DNA from: Rubrivivax sp.
Lineage (GTDB): Bacteria; Pseudomonadota; Gammaproteobacteria; Burkholderiales; Burkholderiaceae_C
Assembly (NCBI GenBank): GCA_030653385.1
Contig: JAURZM010000033.1
Span: 1 to 64,000 of the forward strand
DNA: 64,000 nucleotides
Direction of reading: 5' to 3'
Each line of letters starts with the position of its first letter. Positions within the stretch are counted from its first letter, which is position 1. The position numbers and the translations under genes are program-made. This document shows, piece by piece, positions 56,819-64,000 of this stretch. A model generated the notes under the pieces. It was not told the origin of the DNA and searched no databases. It was given only the letters and a program-made list of their open reading frames with translations.

Positions 56819-56890
56819 GTGTGACCTTTCAAAGAACCCTGCGCGCTGCAAGCGCCCAGAGGCGGGCCGCCACAATGCGCAGAGCCCTTG

Positions 56891-56899
56891 ACTATAACA
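56891..56899 (-). promoter_or_regulatory. rplU promoter, extended -10
   Basis: On the minus strand TGTTATAGT (complement of 56891-56899) is an extended -10 (TGn followed by TATAGT). It precedes the rplU start by about 73 bases. No good -35 is visible, consistent with an extended -10 promoter. Confidence 0.55.
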
Positions 56900-56948
56900 C
56901 GGGTCAGGGGAGTGGCATCCGCAGGGCAATGGCGAGCCGCCAGCTTCC

Positions 56949-56954
56949 TATAAT
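56949..56954 (+). promoter_or_regulatory. ispB -10 element
   Basis: A perfect TATAAT at 56949-56954 lies 23 bases before the GTG start of ispB, leaving a leader of only about 16 bases without Shine-Dalgarno. The -35 is weak. Confidence 0.6.
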
Positions 56955-56977
56955 CTGCAATCTCCCGCCTTCTTCCC

Positions 56978-57964
56978 GTGCCTGACTCCAACTCCATCAC
57001 GCTCACAGCCGCAGACCCGACCGAGTCGGCCATGCTGCGCGTGGACGAGGTCATCCGCGATCGCCTGTCCTCTCGCGTCGCGCTGATCGACCAGATCTCG
57101 CACTACATCGTGGGTGCCGGTGGCAAGCGCATCCGCCCGCGGCTGGTGCTGCTGTTTTCCGAGGCCCTGGGCTTCGAAGGACCCGAGCGGTACGAGCTGG
57201 CGGCCATCGTCGAATTCATCCACACCGCGACACTTCTGCACGACGACGTGGTGGACGAATCCGCCCTGCGTCGCGGCCGCGCCACGGCCAACGCGATGTT
57301 CGGCAACGCGGCCAGCGTGCTGGTGGGCGACTTCTTGTACTCGCGCGCCTTCCAGATGATGGTGTCGGTTAACCGCATGCACGTGCTGCAGGTGCTGGCC
57401 GACGCCACCAACGTCATCGCTGAAGGCGAAGTGCTGCAGCTGATGAACATGCACGACCCCGACCTGGCGGTGGCCGATTACCTGCAGGTGATCCGCTTCA
57501 AGACCGCCAAGCTCTTCGAGGCAAGCGCGCGACTGGGCGCTGTGCTGGCCGGCGCCGACGTCGCGCTGGAAGAAGCCTGTGCCGATTACGGTCGCTCGCT
57601 GGGCACCGCGTTCCAGCTGGTGGACGACCTGCTCGACTACGAGGGCAACAGCAGCGAACTGGGCAAAAACGTCGGTGACGACCTGCGGGAAGGCAAACCG
57701 ACGCTGCCCCTTCTGCTGGCCATGGAAAGGGCCAGCGACAGCGAGCGCGGCCTGATCCGCCAGGCCATCGAACACGGCGAGGAAGAAAAGCTGCCGCAGA
57801 TCCTGGCCATCGTGCGGCAGACCGGCGCGCTGGACGCCACGCGGCAGGCGGCCCAGGCAGAGGCCGACAAGGCACGCAAGGCCATTTTGTCGCACCTGCC
57901 CGCCTCAAGGGCGCGCGAGGCTCTGCTAGACTTATGCGCTCGGTCGATCCACCGTTCTTCCTGA
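56978..57964 (+). CDS. ispB: Octaprenyl diphosphate synthase / trans-polyprenyl synthase
   Basis: This 328-residue cytosolic enzyme chains isopentenyl diphosphate onto farnesyl diphosphate to make the ubiquinone side chain. The first Asp-rich motif is LLHDDVVDE, the second QLVDDLLDYEG, with GGKRIRPRLVLL and GDFLYSRAF between. Product length (C40 is typical in Burkholderiales) is inferred. GTG at 56978 is used; it is divergent from rplU. Together with ubiX it gives two ubiquinone genes in the window. Confidence 0.94.
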   Translation: MPDSNSITLTAADPTESAMLRVDEVIRDRLSSRVALIDQISHYIVGAGGKRIRPRLVLLFSEALGFEGPERYELAAIVEFIHTATLLHDDVVDESALRRGRATANAMFGNAASVLVGDFLYSRAFQMMVSVNRMHVLQVLADATNVIAEGEVLQLMNMHDPDLAVADYLQVIRFKTAKLFEASARLGAVLAGADVALEEACADYGRSLGTAFQLVDDLLDYEGNSSELGKNVGDDLREGKPTLPLLLAMERASDSERGLIRQAIEHGEEEKLPQILAIVRQTGALDATRQAAQAEADKARKAILSHLPASRAREALLDLCARSIHRSS

Positions 57965-57969
57965 ACGGT
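57951..57969 (+). terminator. Hairpin over the ispB stop codon
   Basis: Perfect 7-base arms ACCGTTC (57951-57957) and GAACGGT (57963-57969) enclose TTCCT; the stop codon TGA starts in the loop. No T-run follows, and the flanks carry a direct repeat GGTCGATC. It may stabilise the mRNA end or terminate weakly before tRNA-Pro. Confidence 0.4.
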
Positions 57970-58021
57970 CCAAATGGTCGATCGACGGCAGCTTCGGCTC
58001 GACGCTGATTGTTTGCCACAT

Positions 58022-58098
58022 CGGGGTGTAGCTTAGCCTGGTAGAGCGCTACGTTCGGGACGTAGAGGCCGGAGGTTCGAATCCTCTCACCCCGACCA
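58022..58098 (+). tRNA. tRNA-Pro (anticodon CGG)
   Basis: A 77-base cloverleaf with acceptor arms CGGGGTG/CACCCCG, D-arm TAGCTTAGCCTGG, anticodon stem CTACG/CGTAG with CGG at 58056-58058, T-arm GGAGGTTCGAATCCTCT and an encoded CCA end. It reads CCG, a much-used proline codon at this GC content. It lies between ispB and pilB. Confidence 0.96.
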
Positions 58099-58255
58099 GT
58101 CTGATCCGTTGGATGCCTCATCCAATGCGCCGCCGGGCGCTGTAACCGTCTGTCTTTGCGGTCGAAAGGCGGCTTTACTCCGGCCTTTCTGCCGTTTACA
58201 CCCCGCGGTGGATCGGCGATGATCATTCAGATATGCATACCGCGCACTGAATCCG

Positions 58256-59980
58256 ATGGTTGCCGAAACGCTGGTTGAACCATCACCGTCATCCCTGTCG
58301 GGCGTTGCCCGGGTGTTGGTCAATGCCGGCAAGCTGACCGCCAAGGCTGCGGAAGAGCTCACCAAAAGCGCCCGCGAACGCAAGGCCAGCTTTGTCACCA
58401 CGCTGATTGGCGCCAGCGCCGTCAAGCCCGACGAGCTGGCTCACACCTTGTCCACCGCGCTGGCGCTGCCCCTGCTCGACCTGAACGCGGTTGACCTTCA
58501 GAAGCTGCCGCGCAACCTGGTCGACCCGAAGATCGCCAACCAGTACCAGTTGATGGTGCTGGGCAAACGCGGCAATCGCTTGTTCATTGGTGCGGCCGAC
58601 CCCACAGACCAGGAAGCGGTCGAGCGCATCAAGTTCGCCACGCAGCTGACGCCCGAATGGGTGATCGTCGAATACGACAAGCTGATGCGGCAGCTCGAGA
58701 CACAGGGCGCCACTGCCAGCGAGGTGCTCGAGACGCTGACCACGGGCGAGTTCGACTTCGACGTCACCGAAGAAGACACCACCGCACCCGAGAGCGCCGA
58801 AGTCACTGCCGACGTCGAAGACGCACCGGTCGTGCGCTTCCTGCAGAAGATGCTGATCGACGCGATCAACATGCGTGCCTCCGACCTGCACTTCGAGCCC
58901 TACGAGTACAACTACCGCGTGCGTTTCCGCGTCGACGGTGAACTGCGCGAGATCACCCAGCCACCCATCGCCATCAAGGACAAGCTGGCTTCGCGCATCA
59001 AGGTCATCTCGCGCATGGACATCGCCGAGAAGCGCGTCCCGCAAGACGGCCGCATGAAGCTGAAGTTCGGCAACAAGTCGATCGACTTCCGCGTCAGCAC
59101 CCTGCCCACGCTGTTTGGCGAAAAGGTCGTGATCCGGATCCTGGACTCGTCCAGCGCGAAGCTGGGCATCGAGGCCCTGGGCTACGAGAAGATCGAAAAG
59201 GACCGCCTGATGTCCGCCATCCAGCGGCCTTACGGCATGATCCTGGTCACCGGCCCAACCGGCAGCGGCAAGACGGTGTCGCTGTACACCTGCCTGAACA
59301 TCCTGAACCAGCCGGGCGTGAACATCGCGACAGTGGAAGACCCGGCCGAAATCAACCTGCCGGGCATCAATCAGGTGAACGTGAACGACAAGGCCGGGCT
59401 GACCTTTGCAGCTGCGCTCAAGTCCTTCCTGCGCCAGGACCCGGACATCATCATGGTCGGCGAAATTCGCGACCTCGACACCGCCGACATCGCCATCAAG
59501 GCGGCGCAGACCGGTCACATGGTGATGAGCACGCTGCACACCAACGACGCGCCCACCACGCTGACCCGGTTGCTGAACATGGGCGTGGCGCCCTTCAACA
59601 TCGCAGCCAGCGTCTTGCTGATCACGGCCCAGCGCCTGGCGCGCAAGCTCTGCGAAAACTGCAAGAAGCCCGCGGACTACCCTCGCGACTCGCTGCTCAA
59701 GGCCGGCTTCAAGCCCGAAGAGCTGGACGGCAACTGGAAGCCTTACCGTGCGGTGGGCTGTTCGGCCTGCAACAACGGCTACAAAGGCCGGGTGGGTGTT
59801 TACCAGGTGATGCCCATCACCGAGTCCATTCAGCGCATCATCCTCAGCGAAGGCACCGCCATCGACATCGCCAAGCAGGCTGAAGTCGATGGCGTGCGCG
59901 ACCTTCGGCAATCGGGCCTGGTCAAGGTTCGAGGGGGCTGGACCTCACTCGAAGAGATCATCAACGTGACCAACGAGTAG
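58256..59980 (+). CDS. pilB: Type IV pilus assembly ATPase PilB
   Basis: PilB (574 residues) is the cytosolic hexameric ATPase that powers pilus extension. The N-terminal MshEN-type domain spans about 15-165; the ATPase has the Walker A GPTGSGKT at 333-340, the Asp box, the Walker B region DPDIIMVGEIRD and a His box; a zinc site uses Cys466, Cys469, Cys502 and Cys505 (CENC, CSAC). It is followed by pilC and pilD, the conserved biogenesis order. Confidence 0.97.
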   Translation: MVAETLVEPSPSSLSGVARVLVNAGKLTAKAAEELTKSARERKASFVTTLIGASAVKPDELAHTLSTALALPLLDLNAVDLQKLPRNLVDPKIANQYQLMVLGKRGNRLFIGAADPTDQEAVERIKFATQLTPEWVIVEYDKLMRQLETQGATASEVLETLTTGEFDFDVTEEDTTAPESAEVTADVEDAPVVRFLQKMLIDAINMRASDLHFEPYEYNYRVRFRVDGELREITQPPIAIKDKLASRIKVISRMDIAEKRVPQDGRMKLKFGNKSIDFRVSTLPTLFGEKVVIRILDSSSAKLGIEALGYEKIEKDRLMSAIQRPYGMILVTGPTGSGKTVSLYTCLNILNQPGVNIATVEDPAEINLPGINQVNVNDKAGLTFAAALKSFLRQDPDIIMVGEIRDLDTADIAIKAAQTGHMVMSTLHTNDAPTTLTRLLNMGVAPFNIAASVLLITAQRLARKLCENCKKPADYPRDSLLKAGFKPEELDGNWKPYRAVGCSACNNGYKGRVGVYQVMPITESIQRIILSEGTAIDIAKQAEVDGVRDLRQSGLVKVRGGWTSLEEIINVTNE

Positions 59981-60033
59981 CTGTCCGCTTCACCGCCCCC
60001 GCCCACCCCTTCACCCATCACAAGCCCACATCC

Positions 60034-61257
60034 ATGGCCACAGCAGCACTCGCCAAGCCCTCGACGAAGGAACTCATCTTCGAATGGGAAGGCAAGGACA
60101 AAAACGGCAAGGTCGTGCGCGGCGAAATGCGCGCTGGCGGCGAAGCCGTGGTCAATGCCAGCCTGCGGCGCCAGGGCATCCTGATCACCAAGGTCAAGAA
60201 GCGCCGCACCAGCGGCGGCAGGTCGATCAAGCAGAAGGACATTGCCATCTTCACGCGCCAGCTGGCGACGATGATGAAAGCCGGCGTGCCGCTGCTGCAG
60301 TCCTTCGACATCGTCGCGCGGGGCAGCACCAACCCGCGCCTGACCAAGTTGCTCACCGACATCCGGCAGGACGTCGAAACCGGCACCAGCCTGTCGTCGG
60401 CTTTCCGCAGGCACCCGATGCACTTCGACGCGCTGTACTGCAACCTGGTGGAAGCTGGCGAAGCAGGCGGCATTCTGGAAGCGCTGCTCGACCGCTTGGC
60501 CATCTACCAGGAAAAGACGCTGGCCATCAAGTCGAAAATCAAGTCGGCGCTGATGTACCCGGTGGCGGTCATCGTGGTGGCCTTTGTCGTGCTGACGGTG
60601 ATCATGATCTTCGTCATCCCGGCCTTCGAGGACGTGTTCAAGTCCTTCGGTGGTGAACTGCCGGCGCCGACGCAGGCGGTGATCTGGATGTCCAAGTTCT
60701 TCGTCAGCTGGTGGTGGGCCATCTTCGGCCTCCTGGGCGGCGGCTTCTACTTCTTCATGGAAAGCTGGAGGCGGTCCGAAAAGATGCAGGTGGCCATGGA
60801 CCGGCTGTTGCTGAAGATTCCGGTGTTTGGCGACCTCATCAACAAGTCGGTCATCGCCCGCTGGACACGCACGCTGTCCACCATGTTTGCCGCCGGCGTG
60901 CCGCTGGTGGAAGCACTCGATTCCGTGGGTGGCGCCTCGGGCAACGCGGTCTACCGCATTGCCACCGAACAGATCCAGCGTGACGTGTCCACGGGCTCTG
61001 CGCTCACCACGTCCATGACCACCACCGGCGTGTTCCCGAACATGGTGCTGCAGATGTCGGCCATCGGCGAAGAATCGGGCTCGCTGGACCACATGCTGGC
61101 CAAGGCGGCCGAGTTCTACGAAGAAGAGGTCGATGAAATGGTCAAGGGCCTGTCGAGCCTGATGGAGCCCTTCATCATCGTGATCCTGGGCGTGCTGATC
61201 GGCGGCATCGTGGTGTCGATGTACCTGCCGATCTTCAAGCTGGGTGCCGTGGTCTGA
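60034..61257 (+). CDS. pilC: Type IV pilus inner-membrane platform protein PilC
   Basis: PilC (407 residues) is the inner-membrane platform rotated by PilB. Two homologous T2SSF domains are visible, each with a QLATMMKAGVPLLQS-like or TLSTMFAAGVPLVEA-like helix, and three membrane helices (about 180-205, 225-250 and 375-400). The MQMSAIGEESGSLD motif marks the second domain. It begins 53 bases after pilB and ends at or near the pilD start. Confidence 0.97.
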   Translation: MATAALAKPSTKELIFEWEGKDKNGKVVRGEMRAGGEAVVNASLRRQGILITKVKKRRTSGGRSIKQKDIAIFTRQLATMMKAGVPLLQSFDIVARGSTNPRLTKLLTDIRQDVETGTSLSSAFRRHPMHFDALYCNLVEAGEAGGILEALLDRLAIYQEKTLAIKSKIKSALMYPVAVIVVAFVVLTVIMIFVIPAFEDVFKSFGGELPAPTQAVIWMSKFFVSWWWAIFGLLGGGFYFFMESWRRSEKMQVAMDRLLLKIPVFGDLINKSVIARWTRTLSTMFAAGVPLVEALDSVGGASGNAVYRIATEQIQRDVSTGSALTTSMTTTGVFPNMVLQMSAIGEESGSLDHMLAKAAEFYEEEVDEMVKGLSSLMEPFIIVILGVLIGGIVVSMYLPIFKLGAVV

Positions 61258-61270
61258 TGGCCGTCTGACG

Positions 61271-62224
61271 GTGGATGGCGCCATTGCGGGCTGGCTGGCC
61301 GGCCTGCCGCTCGACCTGATCCTGTCGCCCTGGGCGCTGGGCCTGCTGGGCCTGGCCGTGGGCAGCTTTCTCAACGTCGTGGCCCACCGCATGCCGCTGA
61401 TGCTCGAGCGGCAATGGTGGGGCGACGTGGCCGCGCAGCTGCTCGATGCCGAGTCCTTCAAGCGGGTTTTTGGCAGCGAAGCCCCCGAACGCCTGAAGAT
61501 GGCGGGTGGCACGGTCGAGAAGGCACTGGCCGACACTCCCGTGTTGACCTTGTCCAAGCCGGGCTCTCGCTGCCCGGCATGTGGGCACCGCATCCGCTTC
61601 TACGAAAACGTCCCCGTCATCAGCTGGCTGGTGCTGCGGGGCAAGTGTTCGGCCTGTGGCACACGCATTGGCTGGCGCTACCCGCTGGTCGAATTGGGCA
61701 CGGCGGCGCTGTTTGCGGCCCTGGCCTGGCGCATGGGCCCGCAGCCCGTGGTGCTGCTCTGGTGCGCAATGGCCGCGGTGCTGCTGGCGCTGACGCTGAT
61801 CGACTGGGACACCACGGTGCTGCCCGATGCCCTGACGCTGCCGCTGATGTGGGCCGGCCTGGCGGCGGCCGCACTGGGCTGGCTGCCTGGCCTGAGCCTG
61901 CCGCAGTCGCTGGGCGGTGCGATGCTGGGCTACGTGTCGCTGTGGTCGGTGTACTGGCTGTTCAAACTGACCACCGGCAAGGAAGGCATGGGCTTCGGCG
62001 ACTTCAAGCTGCTGGCTGCGCTGGGTGCCTGGCTGGGCTGGCAGGCCATCTTGCCCATCGTGCTGATGGCGTCGGTGCTGGGTGCCCTGGTGGGCCTGGT
62101 GATGAAGGCCACCGGTTCGCTGCGCGAGGGGCGCTTCGTGCCCTTCGGGCCCTTTCTGGCCGGTGGCGGGCTGGTGGTGATGCTGGTGGGCCTGCAGCGC
62201 ACGCTGGGCTGGATCGGCTGGTAG
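61271..62224 (+). CDS. pilD: Prepilin peptidase / N-methyltransferase PilD
   Basis: PilD (317 residues) is a membrane aspartyl protease that trims and N-methylates prepilins and pseudopilins. The cytosolic domain has two zinc pairs (CPACGHRI and CSACGTRI); the catalytic aspartates are in LIDWDTTVLPD and GFGDFK. About 45 residues (WWGDVAAQLLDAESFKRVF onward) lengthen the first loop relative to minimal PilD. The start is uncertain: GTG at 61271 is used, while GTG at 61244 would overlap pilC by 14 bases. Confidence 0.94.
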   Translation: MDGAIAGWLAGLPLDLILSPWALGLLGLAVGSFLNVVAHRMPLMLERQWWGDVAAQLLDAESFKRVFGSEAPERLKMAGGTVEKALADTPVLTLSKPGSRCPACGHRIRFYENVPVISWLVLRGKCSACGTRIGWRYPLVELGTAALFAALAWRMGPQPVVLLWCAMAAVLLALTLIDWDTTVLPDALTLPLMWAGLAAAALGWLPGLSLPQSLGGAMLGYVSLWSVYWLFKLTTGKEGMGFGDFKLLAALGAWLGWQAILPIVLMASVLGALVGLVMKATGSLREGRFVPFGPFLAGGGLVVMLVGLQRTLGWIGW

Positions 62225-62229
62225 CGCCG

Positions 62230-62871
62230 ATGGTCGCAGCGCCCGCAGAGACGGCGGCCGGGCTGCAGATCGGGCTCACCGGCGGCATCGGCAGCGGCAA
62301 GAGCACCGTGGCCAACTTGCTGGTGAACTGCGGCGCGCAGCTGGTCGACACCGACGCCATCGCCCGTGCCATCACGCAGGCCGGCGGCGCCGCCATGCCG
62401 ACGCTGGCTGCGGCGTTCGGACCGTCCGCGCTCACCCCCGACGGTGCTTTGGACCGGGCGCACATGCGGGCCTTGGCTTTTTCCGATGCCGAGGCGCGCT
62501 TGCGGCTGGAGGCGATCCTGCACCCCTTGATTGGCCGGGAAGCCCTGCGGCAAGCCGCCGCTGTCACTGTCGACGTGGTGGTCTTCGACGTGCCCCTGCT
62601 CACCGCATCGAGCCACTGGCGCCAACGGGTGGCGCGGGTGCTGGTGGTGGACTGCAGCGTCGACACGCAGGTGGCCCGGGTGGCACAACGGCCCGGCTGG
62701 ACCGCAGACAGCGCACGAGCTGTCGTGGCCCAACAAGCCAGCCGGCCCGAGCGGCGCGCCCTGGCCGATGCGGTGATCCACAACGACGGCATCTCGCTCG
62801 TGCAGCTGCAGCAAGAGGTGCGTGCACTCTGGTCGCTGTGGACGGCCCGCTCGAACCCTGGCCCCAGGTAG
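62230..62871 (+). CDS. coaE: Dephospho-CoA kinase
   Basis: CoaE (213 residues) performs the last step of coenzyme A synthesis, phosphorylating the ribose of dephospho-CoA. The P-loop GLTGGIGSGKST is at the N terminus, followed by DTDAIAR, HPLIGREAL and VFDVPLLTAS. It starts 5 bases after pilD, a pilD-coaE-zapD-yacG cluster typical of beta- and gammaproteobacteria. Confidence 0.96.
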   Translation: MVAAPAETAAGLQIGLTGGIGSGKSTVANLLVNCGAQLVDTDAIARAITQAGGAAMPTLAAAFGPSALTPDGALDRAHMRALAFSDAEARLRLEAILHPLIGREALRQAAAVTVDVVVFDVPLLTASSHWRQRVARVLVVDCSVDTQVARVAQRPGWTADSARAVVAQQASRPERRALADAVIHNDGISLVQLQQEVRALWSLWTARSNPGPR

Positions 62872-62950
62872 GGCTGTGTCTTCAAAGGCCTGTGGAACAA
62901 TCGCCCCAGGCAGCGCGCCCCTTGCGTCGCCCCCAGCCACAGACTCTGCC

Positions 62951-63724
62951 TTGGTCCTTTACGAGTACCCGTTCAACGAAGGCATCCGCACGATGCTGCG
63001 GCTCGAACACCTGTTCGACCGCCTGGGTCAGCTGGCCGCGCGCGACGCGCCGGTGGACCACCACTTCGCGCTGGCCACCATCTTCGAGATCATGGACGTG
63101 GCTTCGCGTGCCGACCTGAAGAGCGACCTGCTGAAGGAACTGGACCGTCACCGCACGCAGTTGCAGGCCTTCCGCGGCCACCCGGGCATCGCAGAAAGTG
63201 TGCTCGACGCCGTCACCGCGCGCATCGACCACGCCTTTGCGGGCTTGAACGCGCTGCAGGGCAAGGCCGGCCAGGCGCTGGCCAGCAACGACTGGCTGAT
63301 GAGCATCCGCAGCCGCATCAACATTCCCGGCGGCACCTGCGAATTCGACCTGCCGGCCTATTACGCCTGGCAGCAGCACGCACCCGAGCGCAGGCGCAGC
63401 GACCTGCAGGGCTGGATGGCCACGCTCACGCCCATGGCCGAAGCGCTGCAGGTGCTGCTGGGCTTGCTGCGCGACAGCGGCACGCCGCAGCGCATGGTGG
63501 CCACCGGCGGGCAGTACCAGCAAAGCCTGCAGAACCAGCAAGGCACGCCCCAAGGCAAGGTGTACCAGTTGCTGCGTGTGCGCGTGAGTGCCGAAGATGG
63601 CGTGGTGCCGGAAATCACCGGTCACCGGCTGATGGTGTCGGTGCGTTTCATGCGGCCCGACACCGAAGGCCGCTTGCGCCCGGCGGCGGCCGACACCACC
63701 TTCGAGCTGAGCCTGTGTGCCTGA
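62951..63724 (+). CDS. zapD: Cell division protein ZapD
   Basis: ZapD (257 residues) cross-links FtsZ filaments in the division ring. The opening VLYEYPFNEGIRTMLRLEHLF and SRINIPGGTCEFDLPAYY are characteristic. The start is unusual: the family N terminus (M-x-LYEYPFNE) begins here with TTG at 62951 and there is no ATG near it; a GTG at 62876 would add 25 residues with no family support. No clear ribosome binding site precedes either. Part of pilD-coaE-zapD-yacG. Confidence 0.93.
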   Translation: MVLYEYPFNEGIRTMLRLEHLFDRLGQLAARDAPVDHHFALATIFEIMDVASRADLKSDLLKELDRHRTQLQAFRGHPGIAESVLDAVTARIDHAFAGLNALQGKAGQALASNDWLMSIRSRINIPGGTCEFDLPAYYAWQQHAPERRRSDLQGWMATLTPMAEALQVLLGLLRDSGTPQRMVATGGQYQQSLQNQQGTPQGKVYQLLRVRVSAEDGVVPEITGHRLMVSVRFMRPDTEGRLRPAAADTTFELSLCA

Positions 63725-63733
63725 GCTTCGCCG

Positions 63734-63931
63734 ATGAGTCCGTCCGCTGAACGCCTGGTGGCCTGCCCCGGCTGCCGCCAGCACACGCCCTACAGCACCA
63801 CCAACCCCTGGCGGCCCTTCTGCAGCCAGCGCTGCCGCAATGCCGACCTGGGGGACTGGGCCAATGAACGTTTCCGCGTGCCGGCCGAAGCACCCACCGA
63901 CGACAACCCGCATCCCCCCGAGAGCCACTGA
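63734..63931 (+). CDS. yacG: DNA gyrase inhibitor / zinc-binding protein YacG
   Basis: YacG (65 residues) is a small zinc protein; the E. coli homologue binds GyrB and inhibits gyrase. The zinc ligands are CPGC (11-14) and CSQRC (30-34), followed by the conserved DLGDWANERFRVP. It follows zapD after 9 bases, and its stop overlaps the next start (TGATG). Confidence 0.96.
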   Translation: MSPSAERLVACPGCRQHTPYSTTNPWRPFCSQRCRNADLGDWANERFRVPAEAPTDDNPHPPESH

Positions 63932-64000
63932 TGGGCGGCGCCACGCGCCCGGTGGTGCTGCACGGCCACATCCTCACGCCCGAAGGTTTTGTGCGGGGTT
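63931..64000 (+). CDS. Start of an amidohydrolase-like gene, possibly NagA (3' end outside window)
   Basis: Only 23 codons are visible. The translation MGGATRPVVLHGHILTPEGF resembles the N-terminal beta strand of amidohydrolases such as N-acetylglucosamine-6-phosphate deacetylase (VVL-x-G-x-ILTP-x-G-W/F). The ATG overlaps the yacG stop by one base, so it is probably in the same operon. The family call is tentative because so little is seen. Confidence 0.45.
   Translation, partial: MGGATRPVVLHGHILTPEGFVRG

Noticed and set aside
58099..58255. Region between tRNA-Pro and pilB examined for a sigma-54 promoter, given pilR in the window
   Set aside because: I found no TGGCA-N7-TTGC type element; PilR normally acts on pilA, which is not present here.

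Overview
The window is GC-rich (about 70% in most genes) bacterial chromosome, densely packed with housekeeping genes on both strands. Gene content and order point to a betaproteobacterium of the order Burkholderiales, plausibly the Leptothrix/Rubrivivax/Ideonella group. The evidence is a Lys-Ala-Pro histone-H1-like protein ending in PTGNKP next to nrdB-nrdA, a pilS-pilR-ampD run, pilB-pilC-pilD-coaE-zapD-yacG, hemA-prfA-prmC-grxD-ubiX, and rplU-rpmA-obgE-proB. The genus is inferred from memory of gene neighbourhoods, not from an alignment. I see no phage, insertion sequence, CRISPR array or rRNA operon.

Layout. 1-7.5 kb: end of ahcY, metF, a 5-formyl-THF cyclo-ligase, a DUF2917 gene divergent from a LysR regulator, a soluble lytic transglycosylase, an NDUFA9-like SDR and a glutathione transferase. 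7.5-18 kb: cca, a small zinc-ribbon membrane protein, a leftward four-gene run (MidA-like methyltransferase, SIS-domain protein, DUF2905 protein, TIR-domain membrane protein), then rightward SDR-folB-ttcA-DUF4136 lipoprotein, a DUF6279 lipoprotein and glmU. 18-28 kb: leftward tsaB-rimI-family 4 UDG-GGDEF/EAL run, dacB, a SemiSWEET transporter, a degenerate SGNH lipoprotein, and purE-purK-sua5.

28-35 kb: a lower-GC TPR-like gene of unknown function, the H1-like gene, and nrdB and nrdA, each with its own recognisable promoter. 35-43.5 kb: ampD, the pilS/pilR two-component pair, a PP0621-like protein, a YpjD/CcsA-like membrane protein, the SRP genes ffh and ftsY, and tRNA-Met. 43.5-58 kb: miaB, hemA, prfA, prmC, grxD, ubiX, a lytic transglycosylase with proS, rppH, proB, obgE, rpmA, rplU and ispB. 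58-64 kb: tRNA-Pro, pilB, pilC, pilD, coaE, zapD, yacG and the first codons of a probable amidohydrolase.

Several systems are split but complete across the window: type IV pilus assembly and control (pilBCD with pilSR), SRP targeting (ffh, ftsY), t6A tRNA modification (tsaB, sua5), murein turnover (two lytic transglycosylases, dacB, ampD), translation termination (prfA with its methylase prmC) and class Ia ribonucleotide reduction. Many neighbours overlap by 4 bases (ATGA/GTGA), implying translational coupling. The least ordinary items are the TIR-TM-helical protein inside a housekeeping run, the lower-GC gene just upstream of purE, an SGNH-fold lipoprotein lacking its catalytic Ser and His, a hairpin abutting the pilS start codon, and the regulatory DNA around nrdA, nrdB and the H1-like gene.
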